The notes under the pieces: generated by a model | The model's database searches: none | Seen by the model: the letters and a program-made list of their open reading frames with translations, nothing else | What the model was told of the DNA's origin: nothing | Position numbers and translations under genes: made by a program | NCBI GenBank assembly: GCA_032160545.1 | Contig: JAVHVN010000159.1 | Location: forward strand, 12,603 to 76,602 | DNA: 64,000 bases | Reading direction: 5' to 3' | From: DATGFB01 sp032160545 | GTDB taxonomy: Bacteria; Actinomycetota; Actinomycetes; Mycobacteriales; Jatrophihabitantaceae | Shown: piece after piece, positions 29,862 through 39,309 of the stretch | Numbering within the stretch: the first letter of the stretch is position 1 | Layout of the letters: each line of letters opens with the position of its first letter

Positions 29862-30662
29862 TCAGCGAGAGGCGGCCCGCTTGTACAGCCGGACGGCGAG
29901 TGGCACGAAAATCGCCAGGATCGCCACCACCCAGAGCAGCGTGTAGATGACCGGGTGCTGCAGCGACCAGTCCTTGGGCGGCGGAAACCGGTCGTCGGTA
30001 TTCCCGAACAGCTGGCGCGCCGCCTGCGTCACGGACGAGACCGGGTTCCAGTTGGCGATGACGCGCAACCCGCTCGGGAAGCCGTTCGTCGGTACGAACG
30101 TGTTCGCGATGAACGTGAGCGGAAAGATGACTATGAACGAAGCGTTGTTGACCACCTCGGGGGCCGGGACGATCAGTCCGACGCATGCCATGATCCACGA
30201 CATGGCGTACGCGAACGCCAGCAGCAGCAGGAATCCGGCCAGCGCCTCGCCGACCGACGTGCGAATGCGCCAGCCCACCGCAAGGCCGGTCAGCGACATC
30301 ACGACGATGACGAGCACGTTGTTGAGCAGGTCGCTGCCGGTACGCCCGACAAGCACTGCCGAGCGCGACATCGGCAGGGACCGGAAGCGGTCGATGATGC
30401 CCTTCTGGATGTCCTCGGCGAGCCCGGCGCCGGTGATCGTGGCGCCGAAGATCACCGTCTGCGCAAAGACGCCCGGGATCAGGAACTCGCGGTAGCTCAG
30501 GCCGGGAACCTTGATCGCGCTGCCGAAGACGTAGGCGAACAGCAGGATGAACATGATCGGCGAGATCGTCGAGAAGACCAGCAGGTCGGGAACTCGTTTG
30601 ATCTTGATCAGGTTGCGCTTGGCGACCACCGCGCCGTCGGCCAGAGCCTTCACCGCGGTCAT
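29862..30662 (-). CDS. ABC-2 type (DrrB-like) exporter permease
   Basis: 266 residues, about 6 membrane helices, with the DrrB/ABC-2 pattern: a soluble start, FSTISPIMFILLFAYVFGSAI, the EDIQKGIIDRFRSLPMSRSAVLVGR coupling region near 90, and NTFVPTNGFPSGLRVIANWNPVS near 195. It forms the channel with the ATPase encoded upstream, whose stop codon overlaps its ATG by 4 nt. Substrate unknown; daunorubicin-like drugs or lipids are family examples. Confidence 0.9.
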   Translation of the reverse strand: MTAVKALADGAVVAKRNLIKIKRVPDLLVFSTISPIMFILLFAYVFGSAIKVPGLSYREFLIPGVFAQTVIFGATITGAGLAEDIQKGIIDRFRSLPMSRSAVLVGRTGSDLLNNVLVIVVMSLTGLAVGWRIRTSVGEALAGFLLLLAFAYAMSWIMACVGLIVPAPEVVNNASFIVIFPLTFIANTFVPTNGFPSGLRVIANWNPVSSVTQAARQLFGNTDDRFPPPKDWSLQHPVIYTLLWVVAILAIFVPLAVRLYKRAASR

Positions 30663-31633
30663 GTGGTGGCCTCCTTCTCGTCGGCGGGCGCATCCTCGGC
30701 CGCGTGGCCGGTGAGCGTGAGGAACACGTCGTCCAGCGTCGGTCGGCGCAGCGCCACGTCGAGAACTGCGATGCCGGCACCGTCGAAACGGCGCAGCGCC
30801 TCGATGAGGACGCCGGCCCCGCCGCGAACCGGTGCGGTCAGGCGGCGGCTGTGGTCGTCGACGGTGACCGACCCGTGCGACAGCTCGGTGAGGACGTCGC
30901 GCGCCGGCGCGAGCTCGGCCTGCGACGCGACGACGACCTCGACCCGCTCGCCGCCGACCTGCGCCTTGAGCTCGTCGGCAGTGCCCTGCGCGATGGCCTT
31001 GCCGTGGTCGATCACGAGGATGTCGTCGGCGAGCCGGTCAGCCTCCTCGAGGTACTGCGTCGTGAGCAGCAGCGTGCTGCCCGCCTTGACCAGTTCGACG
31101 ATGACGTCCCACATGTCGGTTCGGCTGCGTGGGTCGAGACCGGTGGTCGGCTCGTCCAGGAACAGGACCGGCGGCTGGGCGACCAGGGCACCGGCGAGGT
31201 CGAGCCGACGCCGCATGCCACCCGAGTACCCCTTCACCGGACGGTCGGCCGCCTCGCCCAGGGTGAACCGTTCGAGCAGCTCGCGGGCGCGCTCGCGGGA
31301 TCGCTTCGCACCGAGCCCGTACAGCCGGCCGACCATGTCGAGGTTCTCGAATCCGGTGAGGTACTCGTCGACGGCGGCGTACTGGCCGGACAGGCCGATG
31401 TGCGAGCGCACCTGCGCGGGCTGGCTCACGACGTCGTACCCCGCTACCTCGGCGCTGCCGCCGTCGGGCCCGAGCAGCGTCGTGAGGATGCGGACGGCGG
31501 TCGTCTTGCCCGCACCGTTGGGGCCGAGCAGGCCGAGCACGGTGCCCTCGGGAACGGCGAGGTCGAGTCCGTCCAGAGCCCGATTCTTGCCGTAGACCTT
31601 CACGAGGCCTCTGGCACTGATGACGTCGGCCAT
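30659..31633 (-). CDS. DrrA-like ABC exporter ATPase
   Basis: 324 residues. Walker A GPNGAGKTT near 38, Q-loop in GLSGQYAAVDEYLTG, signature YSGGM, Walker B VLFLDEPTTGLDP and an H-loop region; the C-terminal ~90 residues (RPTLDDVFLTLTG) are the DrrA-type extension. It energises export through the downstream permease (ATGA overlap). No regulator is adjacent. It is divergent from the F420 oxidoreductase, with 107 bp between. Confidence 0.93.
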   Translation of the reverse strand: MADVISARGLVKVYGKNRALDGLDLAVPEGTVLGLLGPNGAGKTTAVRILTTLLGPDGGSAEVAGYDVVSQPAQVRSHIGLSGQYAAVDEYLTGFENLDMVGRLYGLGAKRSRERARELLERFTLGEAADRPVKGYSGGMRRRLDLAGALVAQPPVLFLDEPTTGLDPRSRTDMWDVIVELVKAGSTLLLTTQYLEEADRLADDILVIDHGKAIAQGTADELKAQVGGERVEVVVASQAELAPARDVLTELSHGSVTVDDHSRRLTAPVRGGAGVLIEALRRFDGAGIAVLDVALRRPTLDDVFLTLTGHAAEDAPADEKEATT

Positions 31634-31740
31634 CGGACTCCTTCGCTGATCGCGGCTGATCGAACTCGGCCAACCCTAGGAGAGGGGTGCGACAGTGCCG
31701 TACCGGTTTTCGCCCAGAGCGCAGCGGGTACCTCGACAGG

Positions 31741-32706
31741 ATGGTCCAACTCGGCTACACGCTGATGTGCGAACAGTCCGGTCCCACGTCGCTGGTCGCG
31801 AACGCGGCTGCCGCAGAGGCCGCCGGCTTCAAGTTCGAGGTCATCAGCGACCACTACTTCCCTTGGCTGGACAGCCAGGGTCACGCCCCCAACGCCTGGG
31901 CCGTGCTCGGCGCCGTCGCGCAGGCAACCGAGCGGGTGGAGCTGATGACATACGTGACCTGCCCGACCGTGCGCTACCACCCCACCGTCGTGGCGCAGCA
32001 GGCCGCGACCGTGGGGCTGCTCAGCGACGGCCGCTTCACCCTCGGCCTCGGCGCGGGCGAGAACCTCAACGAGCATGTCGTCGGCCGCGGCTGGCCGCCG
32101 GTCAACGTCCGGCACGAGATGCTCGCCGAGGCGATCGAGATCATCTCCCGGCTGTTCACCGGCGAGTACGTGAACTTCACCGGCGAGCACTACCGCGTCG
32201 ACTCGGCCAAGCTGTGGGACGTCGGCACCCCGCCGCCGCGCATCGGCGTCGCGGTGTCGGGCAAGCAGTCCTGCGAACTCGCCGCGCACACTGCCGACGC
32301 CATGATCGCGGTGGAGCCGAAGGCGGAGTTGGGTGAGCTGTTCGACGCGGCCGGCGGCGCGGGCAAGCCCCGTGTCGGCCAGGTGCCCATCTGCTTCGAC
32401 CCCGATCGAGACGCCGCCATCGCGAGGGCACACGAGCAGTTCCGGTGGTTCGGCGGCGGCTGGAAGGTCAATTCCGAGCTGCCCGGCACGGCTGGGTTCG
32501 CCGCGGCCAGCCAGTTCGTGACGCCGGACGACGTAGCCGGCTCCATCCCGTGCGGGCCGGACGTCGAGGCGCATGTCGCGGCCGTCCGAGAGTTCGTCGA
32601 CGCCGGGTTCAGCCACGTTGCCCTCGTCCAGATCGGCGGGCAGCACCAGGACGGCTTCCTGAGGTGGGCCGAGTCCGACCTGCTCCCCGCCCTGCGCGGG
32701 CTCTGA
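31741..32706 (+). CDS. F420-dependent LLM-class oxidoreductase
   Basis: 321 residues from ATG 31741. It is a luciferase-like TIM barrel of the F420-dependent G6PDH-like subgroup (TIGR03557 type): FEVISDHYFPWLDSQGHAPNAW, MTYVTCPTVRYHPTVVAQQAATVGLLS, GRFTLGLGAGENLNEHVVG and the IGVAVSGKQSCELAA segment. Such enzymes pass hydride between substrate and F420; the substrate cannot be told. A GTG at 31687 would extend the N-terminus by 18 residues without family support. Confidence 0.88.
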   Translation: MVQLGYTLMCEQSGPTSLVANAAAAEAAGFKFEVISDHYFPWLDSQGHAPNAWAVLGAVAQATERVELMTYVTCPTVRYHPTVVAQQAATVGLLSDGRFTLGLGAGENLNEHVVGRGWPPVNVRHEMLAEAIEIISRLFTGEYVNFTGEHYRVDSAKLWDVGTPPPRIGVAVSGKQSCELAAHTADAMIAVEPKAELGELFDAAGGAGKPRVGQVPICFDPDRDAAIARAHEQFRWFGGGWKVNSELPGTAGFAAASQFVTPDDVAGSIPCGPDVEAHVAAVREFVDAGFSHVALVQIGGQHQDGFLRWAESDLLPALRGL

Positions 32707-32764
32707 GGCCGCAGGCGGGCGGCATCGGCGGGGTGATCACCCGAGGGTCACTAGCATCGGGCAG

Positions 32765-33685
32765 ATGCCGCTGGACGAACCCGCGCGCCGGGTGCGCGTA
32801 CGCGTTCCGGCGAAGATCAATCTGCACCTCGGCGTGGGTCCGGTGCGCGCGGACGGCTACCACGAGCTGGTGACCGTCTTCCAGGCCGTCGACCTGGTAG
32901 ACGAGGTGATCGCGACCGAGTCACTGGGCCTGTCGCTGCAGCTGACGGGCCGCGATGCAGAGGCGCTGCCCACCGGCCCCGACAATCTCGCCTGGCAGGC
33001 GGCGTCGCTGCTCGCCGAGAGGGCGCAGGTGCCGCCCGACGTGCGGCTCGAGATCGCCAAGGCGATCCCGGTGGCCGGGGGCATGGCCGGCGGGTCGGCC
33101 GACGCGGCCGGAGCGCTGCTGGCCTGCGCCCACCTCTGGCAGACCGGTTCGTCCAAGTCCGACCTGCTCGCGCTCGCCGCGCGGCTCGGCAGCGACGTCC
33201 CGTTCGCACTCACGGGGGGGACGGCCCTGGGTACCGGTCGTGGCGAGCTGCTGACGCCCGCGCTGTCGACCGGGCAGTTCCACTGGGTGCTTGCGTTGGC
33301 CGACTTCGGCATCTCGGCCGCCGACGCGTATCGCGAACTCGACAGGCAACGCGTCGAGGGCGCCGCTCCCCTGCCCGCCGGCTCGCCGGACCTGCTGCTC
33401 GACGCGCTGCGCGCCGGCGACGCCCAGCGAGTCGCCGGCGCTCTCGTCAACGACCTGCAGCCGGCCTCGGTCGCGCTCGCTCCCCGCCTGCGCCAGACCC
33501 TCGCCGCCGGGACGGACCTCGGCGCCCTGGCCGGAATGGTCTCCGGTTCCGGCCCCACGTGTGCGTTCCTGTGCGCGAGCGCCGAGGCCGCCGCGCGGCT
33601 CGCCGCCGGCCTCGCCGCGGAAGGCGTCTGCCGTACCACGCGGGTGGCGACCGGCCCGGTACCCGGCGCCCGCGTCGTGTTCTGA
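32765..33685 (+). CDS. ispE: 4-diphosphocytidyl-2-C-methyl-D-erythritol kinase
   Basis: 306 residues, GHMP kinase fold: VRVPAKINLHLGVGPVRADGYHEL, the ATP loop PVAGGMAGGSADAAGAL near 100 and VSGSGPTCAFL near 260. It phosphorylates CDP-ME in the MEP isoprenoid pathway. It is directly followed (8 bp) by an ABC-F gene, the usual actinobacterial arrangement; rsmA, its common upstream partner, is 30 kb away here. Confidence 0.95.
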   Translation: MPLDEPARRVRVRVPAKINLHLGVGPVRADGYHELVTVFQAVDLVDEVIATESLGLSLQLTGRDAEALPTGPDNLAWQAASLLAERAQVPPDVRLEIAKAIPVAGGMAGGSADAAGALLACAHLWQTGSSKSDLLALAARLGSDVPFALTGGTALGTGRGELLTPALSTGQFHWVLALADFGISAADAYRELDRQRVEGAAPLPAGSPDLLLDALRAGDAQRVAGALVNDLQPASVALAPRLRQTLAAGTDLGALAGMVSGSGPTCAFLCASAEAAARLAAGLAAEGVCRTTRVATGPVPGARVVF

Positions 33686-33693
33686 TTGGCGTC

Positions 33694-35430
33694 GTGCCGA
33701 ACCTCGTCAACCTCGAGAACGTCTCGAAGTCCTACGGCACGACGCGCGTGCTCGAATCGCTGTCCCTCGGGGTCGCGGCCTCCGAGCGCATCGGCATCGT
33801 CGGCCGCAACGGCGGCGGCAAGTCGACCCTGCTGCGCGTCCTCACCGGCGCCGAGACTCCGGACGCCGGACGGGTCACGCGCACCGGGGGCGTGCGGGTG
33901 GCCACCGTCGACCAGCGCGGTCGGCTTCCGGCCGGGTCGACCGTCCGCGAGCTCGTCGTCGGCGACGCGGCCGAGCACGAGTGGGCCGGTGACGCCGCCG
34001 TGCGCGAGGTGCTCGCCGGCCTCGGCCTGCCGAGCGTGGGCCTCGACGCCGACGTGGGGCGCCTGTCCGGCGGCGAGCGACGGCGGGTCGGGCTGGCCGC
34101 AGCGCTCGTCCAGCAGGCCGACCTGCTGGTGCTCGACGAGCCGACCAACCACCTCGACGTGGAGGGCATCACCTGGCTGGCGAGCTACCTCACCAACCGG
34201 CGCGGGGCACTGCTGGTCGTCACCCACGACCGGTGGTTCCTCGACGCGGTCTGTGTCCGCACCTGGGAGGTCGGCGGCGGGACGGTCCGCCAGTTCGACG
34301 GCGGGTACGCCGCCTACGTCCTGGCGCGGGCCGAGCGGGCACGGCAGGCCGACGCGACCGAGGCGCGGCGGCAGAACCTGCTGCGCAAGGAGCTCGCGTG
34401 GCTGCGCCGCGGCCCCCCGGCGCGGACGTCGAAGCCACGCTTTCGCATCGACGCGGCCGAGGCGCTCATCGCCGACGTCCCCGAGCCGCGCTCGTCCGTC
34501 GAGCTGCGGTCACTCGCCCAGCGCCGCCTCGGCCGCAGCGTCTACGACATCGAGGACGTCACCGTGACCGTCGGCGAGCGAACCCTGCTCGACGACGTGA
34601 CCTGGCATGTCGGTCCCGGTGATCGCATCGGCGTCATCGGCGTGAACGGTTCGGGCAAGACACACCTGCTGCGGCTGCTGACCGGCGAGCTGCAGCCGGC
34701 GAGCGGCACGGTGCGCATCGGGCAGACCGTGCACGCCGGGTACCTCTCGCAGGAGATCACCGAGCTGCCGGACGGGCTGCGCGTGATCGAGGCCGTGCAG
34801 GAGGTGCGCACGACCGCGGTGCTCGACGGCACCGAGCTGTCCGCGACGCAGCTGGCCGAACGGTTCGGCTTCGCCAACGACCGGCAGTGGACGCCCGTCG
34901 GCGACCTCTCCGGCGGCGAGCGGCGGCGCCTGCAATTGCTGCGCATCCTGCTCGCGCAACCGAACGTGCTCCTGCTCGACGAACCGACGAACGACCTCGA
35001 CATCGACACCCTCGCCGCGCTGGAGGACCTGCTCGACACGTGGGCCGGGACGCTCGTCGTCGTCAGCCACGACCGCTACCTGCTCGAGCGGGTCACCGAC
35101 TCCACCGTCGCGCTGCTCGGCGACGGGTCGCTCGCCGCACTGCCTGGCGGTGTGGACGAGTACCTCGACCGGCGGAACGCCTCGGCCGCCGCCGAGGACG
35201 CCCAGCGCCGCGAGCGCAAGGGCGATTCGCGCGCGGCCCGCAAGGAGCTGACCCGCATCGAGCGCCAGCTCGCCGCGCTGGAGAAGCGCGAGGCTGCCCT
35301 GCACACCCAGCTCGCCGCGCACGCCACGGACTTCGCGACGGTGGCCGGCCTCGACGCCGAACTTCGCGGCGTCGTCGCCGAGCGCGAGGCGACCGAAGAG
35401 GCCTGGCTCGAACTCAGCGACGACGCCTGA
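33694..35430 (+). CDS. ABC-F family ATPase (Uup-like)
   Basis: 578 residues from GTG 33694. Two ABC domains: Walker A GRNGGGKST near 40 and GVNGSGKTH near 340; signatures LSGGERRRV and LSGGERRRL; Walker B with DEPTNHLD and DEPTNDLD. There is no membrane domain. A ~70-residue C-terminal coiled coil (KELTRIERQLAALEKRE) is Uup-like. ABC-F proteins act on the ribosome. It is paired with ispE and ends 1 bp before the convergent LSSTG protein gene. Confidence 0.93.
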   Translation: MPNLVNLENVSKSYGTTRVLESLSLGVAASERIGIVGRNGGGKSTLLRVLTGAETPDAGRVTRTGGVRVATVDQRGRLPAGSTVRELVVGDAAEHEWAGDAAVREVLAGLGLPSVGLDADVGRLSGGERRRVGLAAALVQQADLLVLDEPTNHLDVEGITWLASYLTNRRGALLVVTHDRWFLDAVCVRTWEVGGGTVRQFDGGYAAYVLARAERARQADATEARRQNLLRKELAWLRRGPPARTSKPRFRIDAAEALIADVPEPRSSVELRSLAQRRLGRSVYDIEDVTVTVGERTLLDDVTWHVGPGDRIGVIGVNGSGKTHLLRLLTGELQPASGTVRIGQTVHAGYLSQEITELPDGLRVIEAVQEVRTTAVLDGTELSATQLAERFGFANDRQWTPVGDLSGGERRRLQLLRILLAQPNVLLLDEPTNDLDIDTLAALEDLLDTWAGTLVVVSHDRYLLERVTDSTVALLGDGSLAALPGGVDEYLDRRNASAAAEDAQRRERKGDSRAARKELTRIERQLAALEKREAALHTQLAAHATDFATVAGLDAELRGVVAEREATEEAWLELSDDA

Positions 35431-35431
35431 T

Positions 35432-36118
35432 TCAGTGCCGGCGCGGTTGACGACCGAGCCGCACCGCCACGACGCCGACGACGAGCGCACAGAACGCGGC
35501 GAGCAGCGGGCCGCCGATGCGGGCACCGGTCGACGACAGCCCGTTGCCGTCCACGCCGCTACCGTTGCCGCTGCCGTTGCCGCTGCCGCCGCCGTGGCCA
35601 CCGGGCGACGAGCTCACGGCCGTCTCAGAGCCGCCGACGCCGCCGCTCGATCCGCTCGACGAAGCGGGGTTGCCCGCGTCGCCGACGTGGAACGGGAAGA
35701 AGCCGCCGTTCGGCACGGTCACGACTACCCCGTCGCCCGCCCCGTCCGCGACCCGCGTCTGCGACGGGTCGCCGCCGGCCGGGCCGACGATCGTCAGCAG
35801 GTATTCGCCGTTCGCCAGGCCGGCCGGCACCGAGTAGGTGACGTCGACGACTCCGGACGGGCCGGACCACCGGGTGGATCCGTGCGCCGCTCCCCCGAGC
35901 CGGACGACCACGGCGACGCGCTGCGCGAAGCCCCTCACCACGACCCGCACCGCGTCGTGACGGTGCAGCAGCGGATCGTCCGGCAGCCGCTTGCCGTGCA
36001 GGTACGCCGTCAGGTTGGACGACGGGACGGCGGCGGGTGCCGCGACGGCGAGCTGCCCGGCGGTGGCAGCGAGGGCTGTGGCCGCGGTCGCGAGCACCAC
36101 GGCCACGGCCCGCCGCAC
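35432..36118 (-). CDS. Small surface protein with LSSTG sorting-like C-terminus
   Basis: 228 residues. Signal peptide (1-27), a ~120-residue beta-rich domain, a Gly/Ser/Asn low-complexity stretch (about 150-190), then LSSTG, a hydrophobic helix (PLLAAFCALVVGVVAV) and RLGRQPRRH. The tripartite end is that of sortase substrates, with Ser instead of the usual Pro/Ala. It begins 2 bp after the Ig-repeat gene, so it is its operon partner. I do not recognise the beta-rich domain. Confidence 0.75.
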   Translation of the reverse strand: MRRAVAVVLATAATALAATAGQLAVAAPAAVPSSNLTAYLHGKRLPDDPLLHRHDAVRVVVRGFAQRVAVVVRLGGAAHGSTRWSGPSGVVDVTYSVPAGLANGEYLLTIVGPAGGDPSQTRVADGAGDGVVVTVPNGGFFPFHVGDAGNPASSSGSSGGVGGSETAVSSSPGGHGGGSGNGSGNGSGVDGNGLSSTGARIGGPLLAAFCALVVGVVAVRLGRQPRRH

Positions 36119-36120
36119 GC

Positions 36121-39100
36121 CTAGCCGACCCGGTGCAGCCCGCGGTGCCGGCGCACGCCGAGCTTCATGACGATCGCACCGCTTACCGCGAGCACGAGCC
36201 CGAGCAGGGTCATGATCATGATGTTGGAGCCGGTGAGCGCGAGGGGCCCGGAGCTGGTTCCGCCCGCTCCGGAGAGCGTCGATCCCGGCGTCGTGGGTGT
36301 CGACGGCGCGACCGCACCGGCGATCGAGAAGTGGAAGACCGCCGAGCCGACCCGGCCCGAGAAGGTCAGCGTGTGCGCGCCGGCAGTCAGGGTCTTCGGC
36401 AGCGTGACCGTCGCCGTGACCGTGCCCTGTCCGCTCGCGGTGACGGTGGCCAGCTTGACCGGCGTCGACCGCACCGTGACGTCCACCGACTCCTCGGACT
36501 GGAAGCCGCTCGCCTGCACAGTGACCGTCTGGCCCGGCTTGAGGGTGGCACCGTCCTTGATCGTCTTACCGCCCGAGGTCGCCGAGCTGATCACGGGTGC
36601 CGCCTCGACCGCGAGCGTGAGCGGAGCAGACTGCGAACCGGAGTAGTTCGCAGGTGCGCTCGCGGTGAACGACGCGGTCAGCGATGCGGTGCCGATCGGC
36701 AGCGCCTTGGTCTTGAACACGGCGTTCCCGCTCGCAACGGGCGCCGAACCGAGCACGGTGCTGCCGTTCTTGAACGCGACCGTGCCGGCGACTGCCGGCG
36801 TGACCGTCGCAGTCATCGTCACCTCGGCACCGACGGTCACGGGGCCGGCGGTCACCGCGAGCGAGGTCGTGGTGGTCACCGCGTTCACCGTGAAATTGAC
36901 GACGTTCGACGCCGAGGGCGCGAAGTCGAGCGGCGCCGACGGCACGAAGCTCGCCTTGAGCGAGTGGGAGCCGCCCGTGAGTGCGATCGTCGTCAACGTC
37001 GCGGAACCGTTGGCGACCGCGACGTTGCCGAGCGTGGTCGGGCCGTCGGTGAAGGCGACGGTGCCCGTTCCGGCAGACACGGTGGAGTGCAGGCTCACCG
37101 CGGTGCCGAACGTCACCGGCCCGGTCGGCGTGACGTCGAGGGTGGTGGTGGTCACGGCTGCTGCCGGCTTGACCACGAAGGTGGCGGGGGCGGTCGTCTG
37201 CGAATCCTTGAAGCTCGTCGGGTTGCCGCTCGTGAAGGCGGCCGTCAGCGAGTGCGAACCCACGGCGAGGGTCGTCGTCGTCTGCGCGACGCCGTTGGTC
37301 ACGGTGGCGGGCGAGCCGACGGCCGTTGCGCCGTCCATGAACTGCACCGACCCTCCAGCGCCGGACGGACTGATGGTGGCCTTGAGCGTCTCGACCGTGT
37401 TCGGGCCGACCGGACCCGTCGGCGACACGCTCAGCGCGGTGGTCGTGTCCCCAGGCGGCGGCGGGTTCACGACGAACGACGTCGCCGTCGACGTGGATTG
37501 GCTGTGGTTCGTGTCGGGCGTGAACGTCGCGGTCAACGAGTGCGTCCCGACGGACAGATTGCTGACGTTCGTCGAGGCCTTCGCGTTCGTCACCGGGACC
37601 GGCGATCCGACCGTGTTGGGGCCATCGAAGAATTGCACCGTTCCGACCACGCCGCCGGTGACGGTCGCCTCCAGCTTCACCGACGTGCCCTGCGTGACCG
37701 GACTCGCGGGTGTGGCCACGAACGTCGTGGTCGTCGGGGCCTTGTTGATCAAGTAGCTGACCCCGATCGACGTCGAGGTACCGAAGTCGGCTGGGACGGC
37801 CGGCACGAACTTCGCCGTCAAGGTGTGGTCGCCGGCAGCCAGCGCCGAGGTCGTGATGCTGGCAGTGCCGTTGGAGACCGTGGCGTCGGAGCCGATCTGC
37901 GTCCCGGCGTCGAAGAACTGGATCGAGCCGGTCGCCTGGGTGTGGTCCACATGACCGGTCAGGGTCACAGTGGTGCCGTAGGTCTGCGGGCTGGAGGGCG
38001 ACACGTCGAGCGTCGTCGCGGTGGGCGTCGCGGGTTGTGCGTTCACGACGTAACTCACGGCGCCCGACGTCGATGTGCTGAAGGCGTTCGAGTCGGTGGG
38101 CGTGAAGACCGCGGTGACGGAGTGCGTGTTCACCGCGAAGGTGTTCGTCGTGATGGCCGTGCCGCCCGACACCGCCACAGGCGAACCGATGTTCGTCGCA
38201 CCGTCCTTGAACTGCACGCTGCCGACGGCGCCGGCCGGCGTGACGGTTGCCGTCAGCGTCGACACCGTGCCGACGGTGATCGGGCTGGTCGGTGAGATGT
38301 CGAGTGCGGTCGAGGTCTGCGTCGGGGCCGGGGTGATCGTGTAGGGCACCGCGGCTGACGTCGAACCGCTGAACGCGGCGGTGTCACTCGGCGTGAACAC
38401 GCCGGTGATGCTGTGCGAACCGACCGACAACGACGTGGTCGGGAAGCTCGCCGAACCACTCGCGACGGTGACCGGGGTGCCGAGGTCGTTCGCGCCGTCC
38501 TTGAACTGCACGGTGCCTGCCGCTGCCGGAGAAACCGCGGCGGTGAACGTCACGTTGGTGCCGGAGACCTGCGGGCTGGCGGGCGACGGGGTCACCGTGG
38601 TGGTCGTCGCGCTCGGTCCGGCCACGACGGTCGGGTACACCTGCGTCCACGTACCCGCCGCGGTGTCGTACTGGACGTCCCCGGTCCAGTAGCCTGCGTC
38701 GTTGCCACTCTGCAACAGGCGGATTTGCATGATGTTCGCATAGCCGGCGGTCGTGTCGAGCGTCCCGGCACCGAGCGTTGCCGTCAGGTTGGCTTCATTG
38801 ATCGCGATCTTCGCCACGGGGGTGTCGGACGGGAGCCCGGTGATCGACGCCGGACCGGACGTGACCGGGTAGGTCGTGGCGGTCGAACCGTTGGCGACGA
38901 ACCAACCGGAGGTCGGCTGGCTGTGGTTCGGGAACGCGAAGACGATGTTCGCCTTGTGGAATTGGTTCGGGTCCTCAGCGCTTGAGGCGACCGCGAAGTC
39001 GAACAGGTGCGACAGATCTGTCCCGCTCGTGACCTTGGCGCCGGCAGCGTTGTAGAACGACAGAGTTCCGAACGACCCACTGTTGGCGTCCGGCTCCCAG

Positions 39101-39201
39101 GACGGAGTCGTCGACACTGCTCCGGTGGCACTGCCCGGAGTGAGTGTGGCGATCAGGGTCGCGAGAGCGGCCCCGGCGACCCAGCGCTTGCTCAGCTTCA
39201 C
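36121..39201 (-). CDS. Giant Ig-repeat surface protein with LALTG sorting signal
   Basis: 1026 residues from GTG 39201 (GAGGAGAGGG about 10 nt upstream). Order: signal peptide (1-~28); a ~155-residue domain (34-190; WEPDAN, DLSHLFDFAVASS, QFHKANI, NIMQIRLLQSGND); seven tandem Ig-like repeats of ~95 residues (about 200-860), each opening with a TTTxLxVxPxSPVxxGT-like strand; a last beta domain (ISSATSGGKTIKDGATLKPG); then LALTG, a hydrophobic helix and a basic tail. LAxTG is the form recognised by class E sortases of actinobacteria. The N-terminal domain is shared with the gene at 41550. Likely an extended wall-attached stalk or adhesin; ligand unknown. Confidence 0.82.
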   Translation of the reverse strand: MKLSKRWVAGAALATLIATLTPGSATGAVSTTPSWEPDANSGSFGTLSFYNAAGAKVTSGTDLSHLFDFAVASSAEDPNQFHKANIVFAFPNHSQPTSGWFVANGSTATTYPVTSGPASITGLPSDTPVAKIAINEANLTATLGAGTLDTTAGYANIMQIRLLQSGNDAGYWTGDVQYDTAAGTWTQVYPTVVAGPSATTTTVTPSPASPQVSGTNVTFTAAVSPAAAGTVQFKDGANDLGTPVTVASGSASFPTTSLSVGSHSITGVFTPSDTAAFSGSTSAAVPYTITPAPTQTSTALDISPTSPITVGTVSTLTATVTPAGAVGSVQFKDGATNIGSPVAVSGGTAITTNTFAVNTHSVTAVFTPTDSNAFSTSTSGAVSYVVNAQPATPTATTLDVSPSSPQTYGTTVTLTGHVDHTQATGSIQFFDAGTQIGSDATVSNGTASITTSALAAGDHTLTAKFVPAVPADFGTSTSIGVSYLINKAPTTTTFVATPASPVTQGTSVKLEATVTGGVVGTVQFFDGPNTVGSPVPVTNAKASTNVSNLSVGTHSLTATFTPDTNHSQSTSTATSFVVNPPPPGDTTTALSVSPTGPVGPNTVETLKATISPSGAGGSVQFMDGATAVGSPATVTNGVAQTTTTLAVGSHSLTAAFTSGNPTSFKDSQTTAPATFVVKPAAAVTTTTLDVTPTGPVTFGTAVSLHSTVSAGTGTVAFTDGPTTLGNVAVANGSATLTTIALTGGSHSLKASFVPSAPLDFAPSASNVVNFTVNAVTTTTSLAVTAGPVTVGAEVTMTATVTPAVAGTVAFKNGSTVLGSAPVASGNAVFKTKALPIGTASLTASFTASAPANYSGSQSAPLTLAVEAAPVISSATSGGKTIKDGATLKPGQTVTVQASGFQSEESVDVTVRSTPVKLATVTASGQGTVTATVTLPKTLTAGAHTLTFSGRVGSAVFHFSIAGAVAPSTPTTPGSTLSGAGGTSSGPLALTGSNIMIMTLLGLVLAVSGAIVMKLGVRRHRGLHRVG

Positions 39202-39287
39202 GAATGTGTTCCCTCTCCTCGCGCGACGCCCTGAGGGCACGCGGTGTCGCGCTAAGACTTGGCCAGACAGGCGAAGGACGGACGCCC

Positions 39288-39309
39288 GCCGGATTAACGA
39301 CGGATGAAT
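39288..39309 (-). promoter_or_regulatory. PHO-box-like 11-nt direct repeat upstream of the Ig-repeat gene
   Basis: Minus-strand units ATTCATCCGTC (39299-39309) and GTTAATCCGGC (39288-39298) are contiguous 11-nt units with the TTC/TTA-ATCC pattern. They resemble degenerate PhoP units (consensus near GTTCACC in Streptomyces). They lie about 90-105 bp upstream of the Ig-repeat start and touch the stop of the preceding gene. Confidence 0.35.

Noticed and set aside
36037..38295. Plus-strand frame of about 750 codons antisense to the Ig-repeat gene
   Set aside because: Repetitive Arg/Gly-rich translation is the expected antisense of Thr/Val-rich Ig repeats.
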